A DNA stretch of 64,000 nt. It comes from Penelope pileata (taxonomy: Eukaryota > Chordata > Aves > Galliformes > Cracidae). Under the pieces are notes generated by a model. The model searched no databases, had not been told where the DNA came from, and saw only the letters and a program-made list of their open reading frames with translations. The DNA lies in NCBI GenBank assembly GCA_013396635.1, contig WBMW01000471.1:932765-996764 (forward strand), given 5' to 3'. Positions 48,381-60,720 of the stretch are shown here, piece after piece. The translations under genes were made by a program, and so were the position numbers. Each line of letters opens with the position of its first letter. Positions within the stretch are counted from its first letter, which is position 1.

Positions 48381-49596
48381 CAGTGAGAGCGTTACAGAGG
48401 TAATAGAGTGCTTGTTGGTAGGAACTGATCTCAAGAATGGGGAAATCCTATCCGCTGCTGACCAGGCAGGTACAAGGAAAGGCCGGTACCTCCTGTAACA
48501 GCACAAAGCTTGCCCTGCAGCTCTCCTCCTGCACCTTGTGTCTCTCAGAACTGAAAACTAAAGGTTCCCATGGGCAGTACCAGACCTGAAGGGAGAAGAG
48601 TTAGACCTCGCAGGGACAGGAGGGATCCACAGATGCCGCCCCAAGGAATACACATTGCTTTCAGCAGACCTGCAGCTTGCGTTTCACAAAGATCTTTGTC
48701 TGAACTGCTCAGTTCACAAGAAAGCATGACAGCTGTCCCCTCGTACAGGTGAACGCAGCCAGTGACACAGGACCCGAGATCAGCGAGCAGTGGGTGATGG
48801 TTGGTCAGAGGGCTCAGGGAAGGTGACAGGAGCTGTCAGCACAGCCCTCCATGGGCTGTTCTAACAACAACCAGCAGCTGAGCGCAGCCCTCACCAGGGA
48901 CACTCCAGGACCTGCTGCTCACAGAAGAGTTTGCTCACCCAGGACCCAAAGCACACAGCAGTGTAACCGTTTGCTATTGAAAACCTCCACCCATGCACAC
49001 CCCGAGCCCAGCAGCCCTGCTTGCAGGACCCCATGGCATGGGAGAGGCGAGCAGCGTGCCACGGGCACGGCATTCCTGCTCCCAGCTCCTCCCAGTCCCC
49101 CACACTGGGGCTCAGCTCATCTGCACGGAGCGAAGGAAAAGAGCTGTCACTCAGCTGCCTGACAAGACGAGACCCTCCGCACTGCCGCTGATAACGTCTC
49201 CATTTTCTCTAAGTGCCACAGCACTTACAGACATTTGTTCTGCATTTTGTGCATCGCAGTGGGAACGAGTGAGCTACAACCGTGCTGGGAAATCCCATGG
49301 GGGCTGTCACGGTGCTGCTGGAGCAGCTCTGCCCTTTTCCCGGCCGAGCTCTGCTCCTCACCCAGCCAGAGTGAGGGGCCAGGGAGCACGCAGGTCTGTG
49401 GCACAGCTTTGGTGGTGGATGAGGCAGCCCCGGAGGTGTACTGGCTGGCTGGAGGGACCCCTCTCTTTCCTTCTGTGCGTTTTGGGATGGTGGCTCTGGG
49501 ACTGCTCTACCTCTGGTTTTATTGCTGAGCGTGACATTGCATGGTGTGGAACATCCCTTCGGCCAGTTTGGGGCACTGGGCTGGGCTGTGCCCCCT

Positions 49597-49825
49597 CACA
49601 GAATCATAGAACCACAGCATGGTTGGGTTGGAAGGACCTTACAGCCCTGCCAGCCCCACATCTGCCATGGGCTGGGTGCCCCCCAGCTCAGGGCCCAGGG
49701 CCCCCCCAGCTTGGAGCCACCTCCAGGGATGGGCACCCACAGCTCTGGGCAGTGCCAAGGCGTCACTACCCTGTGGAAGAGTGCAGAATTTCCTCCTAAT
49801 ACCTCACCTAAACATCCCCTAACCT
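49597..49825 (-). mobile_element. CR1 LINE 3' fragment
   Basis: The plus strand starts CACAGAATCATAGAACCACA and continues GGTTGGGTTGGAAGGACC. Later AGAATTTCCTCCTAATACCT matches the complementary CR1 3' region. The right boundary is approximate. Confidence 0.88.
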
Positions 49826-50390
49826 CCCCTCCCAGCCCCTTGCCCAGCCCCAGCCTGCTCATGGGGAACAGGAGAGCCGTGACCCCGTGCACGCGCTGCT
49901 CAGCCCCAGCCCCGCTCTGGGCTGCTAGCACCAGGCATTGGCCACCGGCCACAGGCACAGCCCCGCAGGGACGGCGACGGAGCCAGCTAACCCCAGCCCA
50001 GGCAGACCCAGCCCGATCTTAAACGTAGCAGGGGGTGGCCTGGGTTGTCACGTTGGCCCCAGCTGCCAAATGAAGATGTTCTCACAACTGGTGAGAACTT
50101 AATGAGGTGCCGTCAGCATTAAACGCTGCCTTCAATGATGGGGAAAACTGATGCAGGCTCCCGTGGCACGGATCGATGGCTGGGTCGATCTGCAGGTCCC
50201 TGCTTGGAGGCCCCTCTGCTGAGGCAAAGCACTGCTCAGCTGCACAGAGCCAGAGCAAGCAGGCCCTAAAAGCAGGATTTTAGGGCCTCTGCATGAAACA
50301 CAATGGGGGTTTGGTTTGGTTTGCTCATGCAGTTCCTAGGGCAGAGCCTGGGGAAATGTCTGTGTTCACTCCAGCAGCAGCTGCCCTCCC

Positions 50391-50421
50391 TGTCCCCATC
50401 CCCATCCCCATCCCTGTCCCC
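50391..50421. repeat. CCCCAT hexamer repeat
   Basis: About four consecutive CCCCAT/CCCTGT hexamers. Confidence 0.85.
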
Positions 50422-52029
50422 AGGCTGCTCCCACTGCCCTGAGGCCAACAGCAAGCTCGCTCCCAGGCTGCCTGAATCCTGTCCCCATTCCCATGGGCAG
50501 AGCAGCCCACAGCTGTGACAGCAATGCCCGCAGCTCATCCCAGGGCACAAACATCCTGCCAGCCCAACAAGAGCCGCGTCCCTTTCTCCTCCACACAGCT
50601 GCAGAAATGGATGCACAGATGCCGACCCACGGCACCAGCCGTGTTTTCCATTCTATCTCGGCACACTGACCGTGCTCTTTTCTGGCAATGGCCTCCTCCC
50701 AAGGCCTGGGAGTTGATTTATGAAGTTGATTAAAATATTAAAATAATCCCACCCGATGCTGTGAACATGTCACAGCATGCATTTTCATCATATCTGGTGC
50801 CGTTCCAATTAGCTCAGGCCTCTCCTCTCCCCCTCCTCTCCTGGTCTGCTTTGCTTGCTGACAAATTGCACTCACGCTGGCCTTGCTGCTGTGTTTATGG
50901 GAGATGATGTGGACGCACACTCGGAGCAGCTCTGGAAGGAGCCGGGCAGCCCAGAGCTGTGTCTGAGTTGAGAATGCATCCAGAGCCATCTAGCTGGGGC
51001 CATTTATCCAGATCCTCCCTATGACACCGCTAAAATGAGGGTAAATCAGGGGAGAAACTGGGAATAAAATCCGTCTACCATAACTGGTGAGCTGTGCCTC
51101 TTCACTGGGGATACTCCAGGAGAGAGCCCTGGGCTCCCTGTGATGCTCTGCCCACGGAGCAGCACCCCTGGTGTACCCACCACAGCCCCAAGCATCCTCA
51201 GCCTTTCCCAGGAGCACTTTCTGGCCACTAAACAGCCAACTGCTGTCCTTGTTCCACAGTACCTCCACAGTACCAATGGCCCCAGAGACCAACCTCACCG
51301 ACCCTGCTGGCTGCCAAAGCCCTGTGCCACAGAGAGAGCCACGCACGAAGAATAACAGAGCCAGCACCCAGCACCTAAATAACTCAGCACAGCCAGAGAT
51401 TAAACGCCCACACAATCCCCGTGGGACCCCCAGGGATTCAGGACCACTTTGACGCTTTGCCTCACAGCCTGCTGGAGGCAGGGACATGGCCACGGGGGCT
51501 CAGGGCTGTGGGATGTGTCAAGGCAGGGCTGGGTGCCACCAGCAGCCATCGCAAAGCAGTGACAATGACAGAGCACAGAACCATCCCGCACTGCCCCCCT
51601 GCATCCCGTGGGATTCAGACTGGGAGCTGCTTGGGGTCTGCCCCCCATGGACTTGTGTGCAGGGGGCCCATAGCAGTGCATCTGAACGCACCATCGTATC
51701 GCACGTGCATCAGCAGCACGCCTCCGCCACGCTTCCTCCTGCTGAACACGAGCATTACTATGGCAAACTCCATTTATCACTCTTTAAAAACAAAACAAAT
51801 GAGTTCCAGGTGTTATAAATACGCTTACAGGAATAGCACAGAGCCCAAAATGAACAGGAACGCACGAAACAGCTGCAGGACCGGACTGCACGGCGCCCGC
51901 GGGCTGGGATGGGAGTGATGGAAGCACCTCCCGAGCCCTGCAGCGTGCCCTCAGGAACACTGCAGACATTTTCAAGAGAAAAACATCAGGGCAAGGGAAT
52001 ATCCCGAGCTCCCTGGAGGAGGGAGATGA

Positions 52030-52255
52030 ATTGGCAAATGGAAGGCTACAGCGATAAGGGAGTTTTTATAAACATAACCTAATTGTATTACTTCAAAGTC
52101 CTGAAGTTTATTGCCCTGTTTAATGATGTGTCTCGTTATTTATAGTGTAGCACAATGAGTCTGCTATTGATTTAATACACTTCCTTAAAGACCATCATTG
52201 TCACAAGCAATAAAACGAAGCCATTCTGAGACAGCTCAATTATGTCACATCTCCA
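52030..52255. promoter_or_regulatory. Candidate conserved non-coding element
   Basis: This AT-rich block (CCTAATTGTATTAC, GTTTAATGATGTGTC, GATTTAATACAC) ends about 130 bases beyond the donor of the 52385 exon. It could carry splicing or enhancer elements. No repeat was recognised. Confidence 0.3.
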
Positions 52256-52384
52256 TAATCCCACCCACGCCCCCGGCTGGGGCACGGCCACGGGGCCAGG
52301 AAGCAGCAGTGAGGGTCGGGGCTGGGGGCAACCATGGAAAAGAGCAACGAAGGCCCGCGGCGCTCAGGGCACTGCCCTCCTCAC

Positions 52385-52564
52385 CTTTCTGGTACTGGAG
52401 CCAGAGCTGCTGCTGCACCTTCTTGCTGGGGAAGTGGATGGTGCAGCTGAACTCGGAGCCGTACAGAGCCTCTGCGATGTAGTGGGAGCCAAACTGCTGG
52501 ATGAAGGAGAGCAGCTCCTCCCGGCTGCTGTCCTTGCTCAGGATCTTCAGGATGTTTGCAAACC
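52385..52564 (-). CDS. ASTN2: Astrotactin-2, internal exon with MACPF signature
   Basis: This 180-bp exon has acceptor CTCCCGCAG and donor GTGAGG. The peptide starts GFANILKILSKDSS and contains FGSHYIAEALYG, which matches the perforin/MACPF signature of an aromatic residue, G, S/T, H and an aromatic residue. It ends QQQLWLQYQK plus one base. This is the end of the MACPF domain. In astrotactins the fold is retained, but the protein is not known as a classical pore-former. The next coding exon is 20.4 kb away, beyond TRIM32. Confidence 0.95.
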
Positions 52565-53338
52565 CTGCGGGAGCAAAGCGTGGCGTGGGGGGGCTGCCAG
52601 CACACAGAGCCCACCAGATGCAAAGCCACCTCCCCGCCCCATGGCTTCCATCAGCCACAGGTCGTGCGGCTCACCCAGGCTGCGGCTCTGCCACCCCTCA
52701 GTGATTCCACCCCCCAGGTGATCTCTCAAACACATTTCCAAAGGTGCACACGTGTGCCCACACGGACACACACACCCTGCTGTGAGCCCAGGCCATCCTG
52801 CGGGATGCAGGATCAGTGCTTTCCCCATCGGCTGTGCCTGCCCTTTGCAGGAGCCATAAGCACAGGTGCTGTCTGGGTGCTAGGAGGAATGTACCACAGG
52901 GCACAGCAGAGCATCCCCAGCCTAAATACCTGTGTGATCGATGAGGAGGGTTAGAAATGCTGAGGACAGCCATGGGGATGGGCTCCAGCAGCTCTGCGCC
53001 AAGGGAATGCCTCAAGCAGCATTGTAAGAAGCCATGCAGATGGCTGGGATCTGTCACGGGACAGTGACATCCACCCTGACCACTCTGCAGGGCACACAGA
53101 TCACAGAGGCATCGGCTGGAGCGGGCCAGCATCACCACTGTGGGTCAGTGGTGAAAACACACCAAGGGGAAATCCATCCCATCTGTCACCCAAACAAGGC
53201 TATCTGCGTGGCTGCTTGGTTGCAGGAGAAGGCTGGTGGGAGGGAAGAGCTGTGAGAATTCATGGGGAGCTGACCCCACAGATTCTGTTCAGATAGCTCT
53301 GTTTCGGGGCTATGCAGCCTGTCTGTGCTATTTCTTTC

Positions 53339-53352
53339 TTTTTTTTTTTTTT
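53339..53352. repeat. Poly-T run (14)
   Basis: A homopolymer of 14 T lies in the ASTN2 intron, followed by AT-rich sequence. Confidence 0.9.
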
Positions 53353-53778
53353 CTCATTTAAAAATAGGTTGATTTTTAAATAAAAAATGCTGCTTTGAAA
53401 TGAAGAAGCAAAACATTTCAGGTCACAACAAAACGTTTCAGCGTTTCTGAAACAAAATGTGTGGTTATGAAAATGTGGAAGTGAAATGTTTTGATGGCTG
53501 CGGGATCCTCCCACCTGCCCCTGCCTCATCCACCACTCCCCACGCTGCAGGACCTGCACTGACAAACAGTTTGGGTCCTGTTAAAATCACGTTTTTTCCC
53601 AAATGTGCTGTTTGTCGTGTGTGTGTGTACATGCACACACAGGTGTACCCACACCAATCCCCCTTGCAGTGCTGCTCTCCTGGCTCGGACTCCAGCCCTC
53701 CATGCAACCAAGTCCCCCAACCCCTGCCTCAGTTTCCCTCCTGTAAAAAGGAAATGGTCACTGCTGGGGTCATGCTGG

Positions 53779-53909
53779 GGACCTCATCCCTGGAGGTATT
53801 TAAGAGATGTGGGGATGTGACACTGAGGGACACGGGTCAGTGATAGGACAGGCTGATGGCTGGACATGGTGATGGGGGACCTTCCAACCCAAGTGATTCT
53901 ATGATTCTA
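53779..53909 (+). mobile_element. CR1 LINE 3' tail
   Basis: The copy reads CTCATCCCTGGAGGTATTTA, GTGACACTGAGGGACACGGG and ends AAGTGATTCTATGATTCTA with the CR1 terminal octamer-like repeats. It lies 102 bases downstream of the ASTN2 exon at 54012-54116, inside the following intron. Confidence 0.9.
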
Positions 53910-54011
53910 AACCCCACTGCCTGCCTCTGCGGCAGCACTGGAGCTCCCAGGCAGAGCCTGGAGATGGAAAATCCCCACGAGATGCTTTGCACGCTGCGGC
54001 GCAGCCCTCAC

Positions 54012-54116
54012 CTGCAGAGAGGGTGATGGAGCTGAGCTTCACCCGGTACAGGTTGCTCCTGACCCGCCAGTGCTGCACCATGGGGTAGCCCATCGCCTCG
54101 TCGTACTTGATGTCTC
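54012..54116 (-). CDS. ASTN2: Astrotactin-2, internal exon (MACPF domain)
   Basis: This 105-bp exon has acceptor CCTTTGCAG and donor GTGAGG. With the base carried from the previous exon it reads GDIKYDEAMGYPMVQHW and ends TLSA plus one base. It continues the MACPF domain. The intron separating it from the previous exon is only 77 bp. The reading phase (1 in, 1 out) matches both neighbours. Confidence 0.94.
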
Positions 54117-54193
54117 CTGCAAAGGAACAGCCGGCGGTCAGAGCCCGGGGCTGCCTATGGGGAAGCTCTGTGCCAGCCGGGGCAGGCTCGTAC
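54117..54193 (-). other. ASTN2: ASTN2 intron, 77 bp
   Basis: This very short intron has a GTACGA donor and a CCTTTGCAG acceptor. Its length is 77 bp, not a multiple of three, and retention would shift the frame. Confidence 0.92.
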
Positions 54194-54318
54194 CGGTGAG
54201 GAGCTGCAGGTCGGGCAGGGGCTCGGACAGCACGCCGCGGCACTGCTCCTCCACGGGCAGCGGGATCACCAGGAGCCCGTCGGCCAGCTGCGGGAAGTCC
54301 TTGATGAAGTTGTTCTCC
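54194..54318 (-). CDS. ASTN2: Astrotactin-2, internal exon (MACPF domain)
   Basis: This 125-bp internal exon is the first ASTN2 exon in transcript order in the window. It is bounded by an acceptor (CTCTCTGCAG at 54319-54328) and a donor (GTACGA from 54193). One base completes the preceding codon, then the peptide reads ENNFIKDFPQLADGL and ends DLQLLT plus one base. It belongs to the membrane-attack-complex/perforin (MACPF) domain of astrotactin-2, a neuronal membrane protein that helps traffic ASTN1 and other surface proteins during glial-guided migration and in synapses. The identification rests on protein similarity I recognise and on the nested TRIM32. Phase is continuous with the next exon at 54116. 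Confidence 0.93.
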
Positions 54319-57289
54319 CTGCAGAGAGAAAAAGACAACTGCAAAGCAAGGATGCAGGCTGCGGGGCGGCGGGGCTGAGCTGCGCCAGGGCTGGCTGGGA
54401 CCTTCCAGGCGGGTTCCTGGGAGCAGACCCAGTGGGGACAGGGTTCCTTCTCTGCCCGCCCGCAGCCTGCGAGGTGATGCTTAACGAGCTCCCCAGGGCG
54501 GCAGCTCTGCTTCCAGCAGAAACACCCCCAGCCTGGGGACCTGTCTGCTGCTCCTGGCCTGGATTCCCACAGCACGCAGGAGGGATGGCAGGCAGCACGG
54601 AGAGAGGGAAAAGCCTCCTGCAGCCCTCATGTGCCCACTTCCCAGCAGGAGCAGCTCCCTGTGCTCACCCGGCAGTGCCACCGCAGGGCTCTGCCCAGGG
54701 CGATGGGGGAGAGAAAAGTACAGTCACAGGCAGACACCCGGAAAAGGCAAAGCATGGAGCTCACGCTGCAAATTCACCACGTGTGGGATCTCTTCTAACC
54801 TTGGCAGGTCTAACATTGTATAATAGGCCCCTAATGAATTGTTTCTAGAACAACGATAGCGGGGAAGTTATTTGAAATGGTGAGCAGACAGGGCTGTGAG
54901 ATGTGCCTCCCCGAGAGCCCCGCGCCCGTGCAGGGAACGCAAGAGGGGGGATGTTAAATATTGATCTTAGAGATGGAATATAGGCCAGGAGCATCCTCCT
55001 GGAGCTGTGACAAAAGGGCTTCTGAGCCACCAAGGGGAGGTTCCTGCAGAATCAGGTCAGCCCTCGGGCTGGCACCGCCTGCCCTCACTGCACTGCTCTG
55101 AGCAGATTTCCTCCCCTCAGCTCCAGCTTTTGCCCCCACCTGCCCTGTTTCCCCCCTCCTACAGCCCATTCCCACTCAGGCAGGGATGCTACAACATCCT
55201 GCACACAGGGACATGGCCACCTCCACGGGTCCCAGTGCAGCACGGTGCTGGTGCAGCACCTCCCAGAGCCCTCCCCACTGCTCCGGGTCAGCGCAGCACA
55301 CAGGGCTGTAGGGACAGAGCAGGGGGCTGCAGCTCAAAGCCTCTCTGCGCTGTGTCTCAGAGCTTCCAGCACCTGATTGGGTCTCAGGAGCTTCACTTTA
55401 GGCACTGCCAGGGAAGAAGTGTTTTATTTATCTGCAGGGAAGAACCTCTCGCTCACACGTGTGCTCACAAATCTCCCATTGATCACGCGGGGATCCCCAG
55501 TGGCAGAGCAGTGATTTGCTGTTCTAAGCCCTTCGCTGTCTTAGCAATGCAAATGGGGAACGCAGCCCGGGGCTGTGTGGGTGGCTGCAGGCAGAGCTGC
55601 ACTATGGGCAGATGGGGGGGGACAGGGGAAGGAGCATCAGCATCTGACTCTGCCTCAGTGCTACCGATTCCCAACAGCCGGGCGAGGCGAGATGCCACGC
55701 GTGGGATGCAGTCCTGCTGTCACCCCAGTGACTGTCCCCAGTGTGACAGCCAGCCCCGTGCCCTGCGCCCATGGGTGACAGCAAGGGACAGGCACCAGGG
55801 GTGTGCTCAGCCCCTTGCTCTGCCTCCACGAGGACCAAGAGAGCGTGCACAGGAGGAGGGGGGCACTGGGGGCTCTGGGGTGACAAGCAGCCGAGCAGCA
55901 GCACGCAGTGCGGGGGCAATCTGTATGCACGGCTGCTGGTCACCGCCGACGCCTCTGTAAAAAGGTATTTACCAAAAAGCCGCGCTCTGCAGAGCTGCCT
56001 GCTGTAATGCCATTTGCTTTAACTGCTCTGCAGTCGAAAGGTTGGGGAAAAACAAGGGCCAAGTGCCAGCGGGTCCTGCGCACACAGACGTGGGTGCACA
56101 CATGCTTGCAGCACTGCTATGAGCCCCAGTTGCAGAGCAGTGCAATGGCACTTGGCTGCTACCCAGCCCCTCCTGCACCTCCTCCCTCCCCAGCCCACAG
56201 CTGCTCCTCCCCTGGGGTGCAGCTCATCACCATTCCCCCCCAGAGCCGCATGCATCCTGCTCGGTGCCACCCCTGTGACCACCCCCAGGTGATCACAGTC
56301 ACTGTAGAGCCACCAGGACAATGCCACCTCTCCAACCTGCACCGTGCTGGGGGGGGCTGATGGGGGCACAGCCTAAACCGCTGCTCCGGTCGCAGCACAC
56401 GGGCTCTGTGCTGCAGGTCTGCAGCCGGCAGAGGGCTGCAGCTCCTCCCTGTGAATAGCCCTGCGGTTCCCATCACCCTCGGTGCACAAACCCAGAGGTT
56501 CTGCCAGGTTTCTGTGCTCATTGGAAGCACGGAGCAGAGCCACTGCACTCTGGGCTCTGAGCAGAAACACAGGTGGGGGGCGGAGGTGTGGTGGGAGGGA
56601 TGCAACAGCCCCATGCTCGTGCCTCCTGTGCCAGCGTGTGCCCACTGAGCCCTGTTCATCCCGATGGCATCCAGGGAAGAAGCAGCATCTGACAGCCCTG
56701 CAATCTCCTCTTGCCTCTGTTCCTGCCCCCAGCACCTCCTGCTGCTGCCTCTGAGCAATGTGCGCTGAACTGGCTCGCAGCTCCTGCACAGGGATGCTCA
56801 GCTCTCAGGGCGACGTACAGATCCTGAGTCACTGCAGAGAGAAATGTTTCTCCCTCACTGCCCCAAACCCCCCCAGCACCCAGCCCAGAGCATTTACCTG
56901 CCTCGGGGCTGAGCTGACTGCCACATCAATGACTCTTGATGGTGCAAAATGGCCAATGGCCAAGAGCAGGGCTCAGGCAGACCCGGCTGTGTCCGTGTCC
57001 TCCCGCCCTTCTGAAACCGGAGCCACACACTGGGGAGTTTGGGGGGGGGATCTGACCTTAAACAACGCCCCAAGGTCATGCAATAAATCCGTGGTGTGGT
57101 GGAGCTGCAGCCCTGCAGCACTGCACGACGCAGCCGAAGGAGCGGTGGCATCCCACGGTGTCCCATGGGAGCTGCAGTGTCCCTGGGGAGCAGGGATGGG
57201 AGCGTGCTGAGGAGCTTCTGACCTGCCTGACACACCCGGTGCATCGTAGTGGCTGGGCAAATAAATTCATGAAGGGGTAAAAAAATCAA

Positions 57290-57560
57290 AAATAAAAAAA
57301 AAAATGACCCCGCAAGTGATTAGCTGATGCCCTGAAGCGTGAGATTTAATTACCCTTATCTGAGCCGGTGCAGCTACAAATGTTAATCACATTATCATCC
57401 AGGGTGGTTATGTTCAGCAAAGGGACTGTGCGGGGATTGTGCTTTCTGCACAGCTCTGCTGTGTAAGTCGGAGAGGACGCCTTCCCCAGCAAGAAGGATT
57501 TATTAATCTTACTTCTTTCTGGCCTGCGATGGCTTAGGGAGAGCACAGAGGATCCGAGGT
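57290..57560. other. AT-rich island next to A-rich tract
   Basis: An A-rich tract (57279-57304) is followed by GATTTAATTACCCTTATC, TTAATCACATTATCATCC and GGATTTATTAATCTTAC. These homeodomain and GATA-type words suggest a possible conserved element. Confidence 0.28.
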
Positions 57561-59547
57561 CGTTCAGTGCCAGCTAACTCCCCTTCAGAGAGCTGCTTCT
57601 GCTGGGGCGGCTGTAGGTTCAGGGATGGTCAGAGGCAGCTCCTTTTCCACTTGTAGTTGCAAAAAATATGATCTGGAGTCACCGTGAGACAGACACGAGG
57701 GTGTCCTGTTTCCACAGCCACTCTGGGGAAGGTAAGCACGCCGTAAATCTCCCCACGTCTCCCTGACCTCAGGCACTGGTGATTTATAGGGGCTGAACAC
57801 AACCACCGTGCTATCCCTCCTTCCACATGCAGCTCATTAAGCCGGCGAGTCCTGGCTCCTGCTAACGAGACGGGACACAGAGGAGAGCAAGGAGGTTTGC
57901 CAGGCCCTGGGGTCTCCCCCAGCTCCCAAACCTGTGGGGCTCACCATGGCCGGACAGGGCTGGGGGAGCATAGAAGAGTGTCCCCATGCTGCCGTCCCTC
58001 CCGGCCGCGTCCTGGCTGCACAGTCACCAGCCCAGCAATATTCACCGGCTGCTTCGCCCCTGGCTCGGCGAGAATTAGCATTTAAATTGAGGTTTTCAGG
58101 GAGGTAAATCATGAGTGCTGGGGCCGCAGTGCGTCCGCAGCTGCTGGCGGGCACAGTGTGCTCCTCACCCTCGGGCACCATGCCCGGCACGTGCTGTGCC
58201 TTGGAGGATCCCCTCGGAGTCCCCAGACCAACCCTGATGTCCTCCAGGGGACTGGGACCACTGCAGGGTCCTAGACATGGGGGTGGTGACAACCAGCAAA
58301 TGGCATCTGGATGTGGCACTTTAAGAAGCCACGAACACTGACATCCCTTCATGGTCATCCAAACCCTGGTGCTGCTGTCGGACCAAGAAGTCGATTCTCC
58401 AGGCTGCCCATGGTCAGCAGCATCCCCTCTCCCCATCACCCTGCGGTCACACACCTGCACCAGGCAGCACCACTGCCAACATCCATCCGAACCCGATCCT
58501 CCGCCAGGTGGTCTCTCACCAGTCCCAAACTGTCTGAACACCAAACTGTCCCCTCCTCAGTCCAGTGACACCAGGATGAGTGACACCACCGAACATCCAT
58601 AGAAACCCACCCGGTTTTCCACCGTCAGTCGATGGTGGCAGTGCCCACCACCATCACGTTGGCAGTCACGGAGGAGCACATCCCCTCCTGACGCTGTTTC
58701 CCAGGAGAATGTGCAGGAACTGCTGGGGGAAGGGGGGTGGGAAAGCAACAAGCGATGGCACAAGCAGTTCCCCTGGCATCACGGCGAGCCCAGGGAAGGC
58801 AGATGGGGATGCTGCGCTTCTGGAGGAGGCTCACCACCAGCACACACTCCTACCAACAGCAATAAAGCTGAACACGTCTATTTGGCCAGCCCCTCACAGT
58901 ACCCCCATCTCCAGGGGAAAGCGAGAAAAACCCATCTGGTGCACATCACCCTGCCCAAGGGGTGCGGGAGGAGCGAGCACACTGCACAGCAAGCACTGTA
59001 CAGCCCCTGGCACCCACCACAGCTCCACTTCCAGAACTGCAAACCCCCATGAGCAACCCCCAGACCCCACCACCAGCACCCACGTCCTTGCAGCCGCCCG
59101 CCCGCCAGCACCCATTATTTGTCACCTGCTATTATTCCCCTCTCTCCGCCCACTCTCCCCTTCTCCTTCTCTCCCCATTATGCAGCTATTTATTTATTCC
59201 ACTAAAATGCATCTCCTGTGGGTGAGACCTTGCGGGAGCTGCGGATCTTTCTTCCTCGGGAGCGCCTGTTGGGAACGCGCTGGAACGGAGTGCGGAGCAG
59301 AAACAAATTGGGAAAGTTGTGGTTCCCACAGCAACGCCTCGTGCCTATGGAGCAGGCAGAGCTACGGTATACAAAGCTGGATTTATGCCTTCATTATGGA
59401 ATCGGGGCTGCAATAGGGATTCCATGCAAAAGCTCTATTTTTCACAACTTTGCAAATATGCAGATTATTCCCATTAGGACCGAAATTTTTGATGCTTAAT
59501 CTACACTCAAAGGTGATTTCTTGTAAGAGATTTCAGGAAAAGCGGGG

Positions 59548-59561
59548 AAAAAAAAAAAAAA
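59548..59561. repeat. Poly-A run (14)
   Basis: A run of 14 A follows GCGGGG. No associated retroelement was recognised. Confidence 0.9.
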
Positions 59562-59913
59562 GAGTGTTCAAGTGAGAAGGTGGTGAAAAGTAGACAGATC
59601 CCTGGCTGGAGATAGGGAGGAGAGTGGCAACCTGGACCTTGCTGGCCCGTCCCTGTGCACTGCAGCCTGGTGGCAGGAGGTCACAGCGGTGCCGTGCCAC
59701 CCTCACGCGATGGGAAGGTCCCGGGGATGTCCAGCAGCTGCTGTGGCTATCGAGCAGTGAGCCTGTTTGCAAAGGGCTGGCAGGAGGACCCGTGTCCTGC
59801 CCTGGGGCTCTGCTGCTCGAGGTGCCCTCCGCCATCAGCTCGGCTGACCAGCCCTGCCAGCTGCCACAAGCTCAGCAGTGCCCTGTTGACAAGTTGGGTG
59901 GGAAGGTGCCGTG

Positions 59914-59946
59914 CAGACAGACAGACAGACGGACGGACAGATGGAC
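59914..59946. repeat. CAGA/CGGA tetranucleotide repeat
   Basis: Short run of GACA and GACG units (AGACAGACAGACGGACGGAC and AGATGGAC). Confidence 0.85.
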
Positions 59947-60419
59947 AGCCGTCCTGCAGCAGCTCGGGTGCACCCTGCAGTGAGCTGGGTGGGTTTCCAG
60001 GCCCGAGGGGCCCCCTCCTGCTGCTTGCTTTGGGCGCTGTTTGCAATCATTTCCCGAGTGTTGCTCCAGCAGCTCCATGCCTGCTGGTTTCATTAGGCTG
60101 ATTTGTAACGAGGCAACAAATAACAGAACTCCCACTGACTTCCAAGGAGCCAGGGCTGCACGCTGGGGCTTCCCAAGGAACCAGCACGAGGCAGGTGCCC
60201 AGCACGCACTCGGCTCCTGATGGATGGGGACTCAGCTGCCAGAGCATCCCCCCAACATCCACAGCCCCCCCCACCTGCTGTCCCATGCAGTCCCACCTCT
60301 CTACCCCACTGGATATGCGAGCACTGCCTCCCAGATGGCATTTGCCTTGCCAGTGTAAATGCAGCCCCAGCTCTCTGCCCAGCACACGCAGCCGTTTCTC
60401 TTCGCAATTTGGGATCTTA

Positions 60420-60720
60420 AGCATTTTTTTCTCCTAAGCTTCATCATTAACCTTTAGGATGGAGATAAGGCATAAGAGTTTGGAAGGGAACCAGGAGGGC
60501 CCCTGGAAGGGGGCCAGGAGCAGCGCTGAGCCTGGGCTGCACATCGCATCTCCTCGGCTCTTCCTTCGCCCCAGGGTGACTCGGATGGCTCTCGACTACA
60601 CTGCGGTATTACAAACTCTAATGAGGTTTGGAAAATAAGAAACCCACTGCGGCGTGGGAGAAACTAATAGAAATTGTTTTGTCTTCTCTCTATTAGTCAT
60701 TAGAAGCTGAGGAAAAACAG
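60420..60720. other. AT-rich island
   Basis: This island has CATCATTAACCTTTAGG, ATTACAAACTCTAATG and CTCTATTAGTCATTAG, with no frame or repeat. It may be regulatory. Confidence 0.25.

Larger units (their letters stand above)
32025..52384 (-). other. ASTN2: ASTN2 intron hosting TRIM32, 20.4 kb
   Basis: This intron separates the MACPF exons from the EGF-like exon and carries the whole TRIM32 gene on the opposite strand. Other contents are CR1 tails at 36396 and 49597, a CpG patch with a CTCF motif at 37.2 kb, the duplicated promoter block, and AT-rich islands at about 48.05 and 52.03 kb. Between 32.3 and 36.3 kb, and between 45.5 and 48.0 kb, I see no gene. Confidence 0.9.
52565..54011 (-). 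other. ASTN2: ASTN2 intron, 1.4 kb
   Basis: This intron lies between the two exons that finish the MACPF domain. It contains a CR1 tail (53779-53909, plus orientation), a T14 run at 53339-53352 and a short GT/CA stretch near 53620-53642. Nothing else is recognised. Confidence 0.9.

Noticed and set aside
53615..53645. GT/CA run as a significant microsatellite
   Set aside because: Only a few dinucleotide units, interrupted by TACATG. Too short to list as a repeat locus.
55007..55960. 317-codon plus-strand open frame
   Set aside because: No domain, signal or family resemblance, and heavy in Cys/Ser/Pro/Arg as expected from GC-rich non-coding DNA. No supporting splice or promoter structure.
58580..59416. 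278-codon plus-strand open frame
   Set aside because: His/Pro/Ser/Thr-rich sequence without recognisable motifs. Judged a chance frame in an intron.
59548..59561. Poly-A run as the tail of a processed pseudogene
   Set aside because: No coding or retroelement sequence recognisable before it on either strand.
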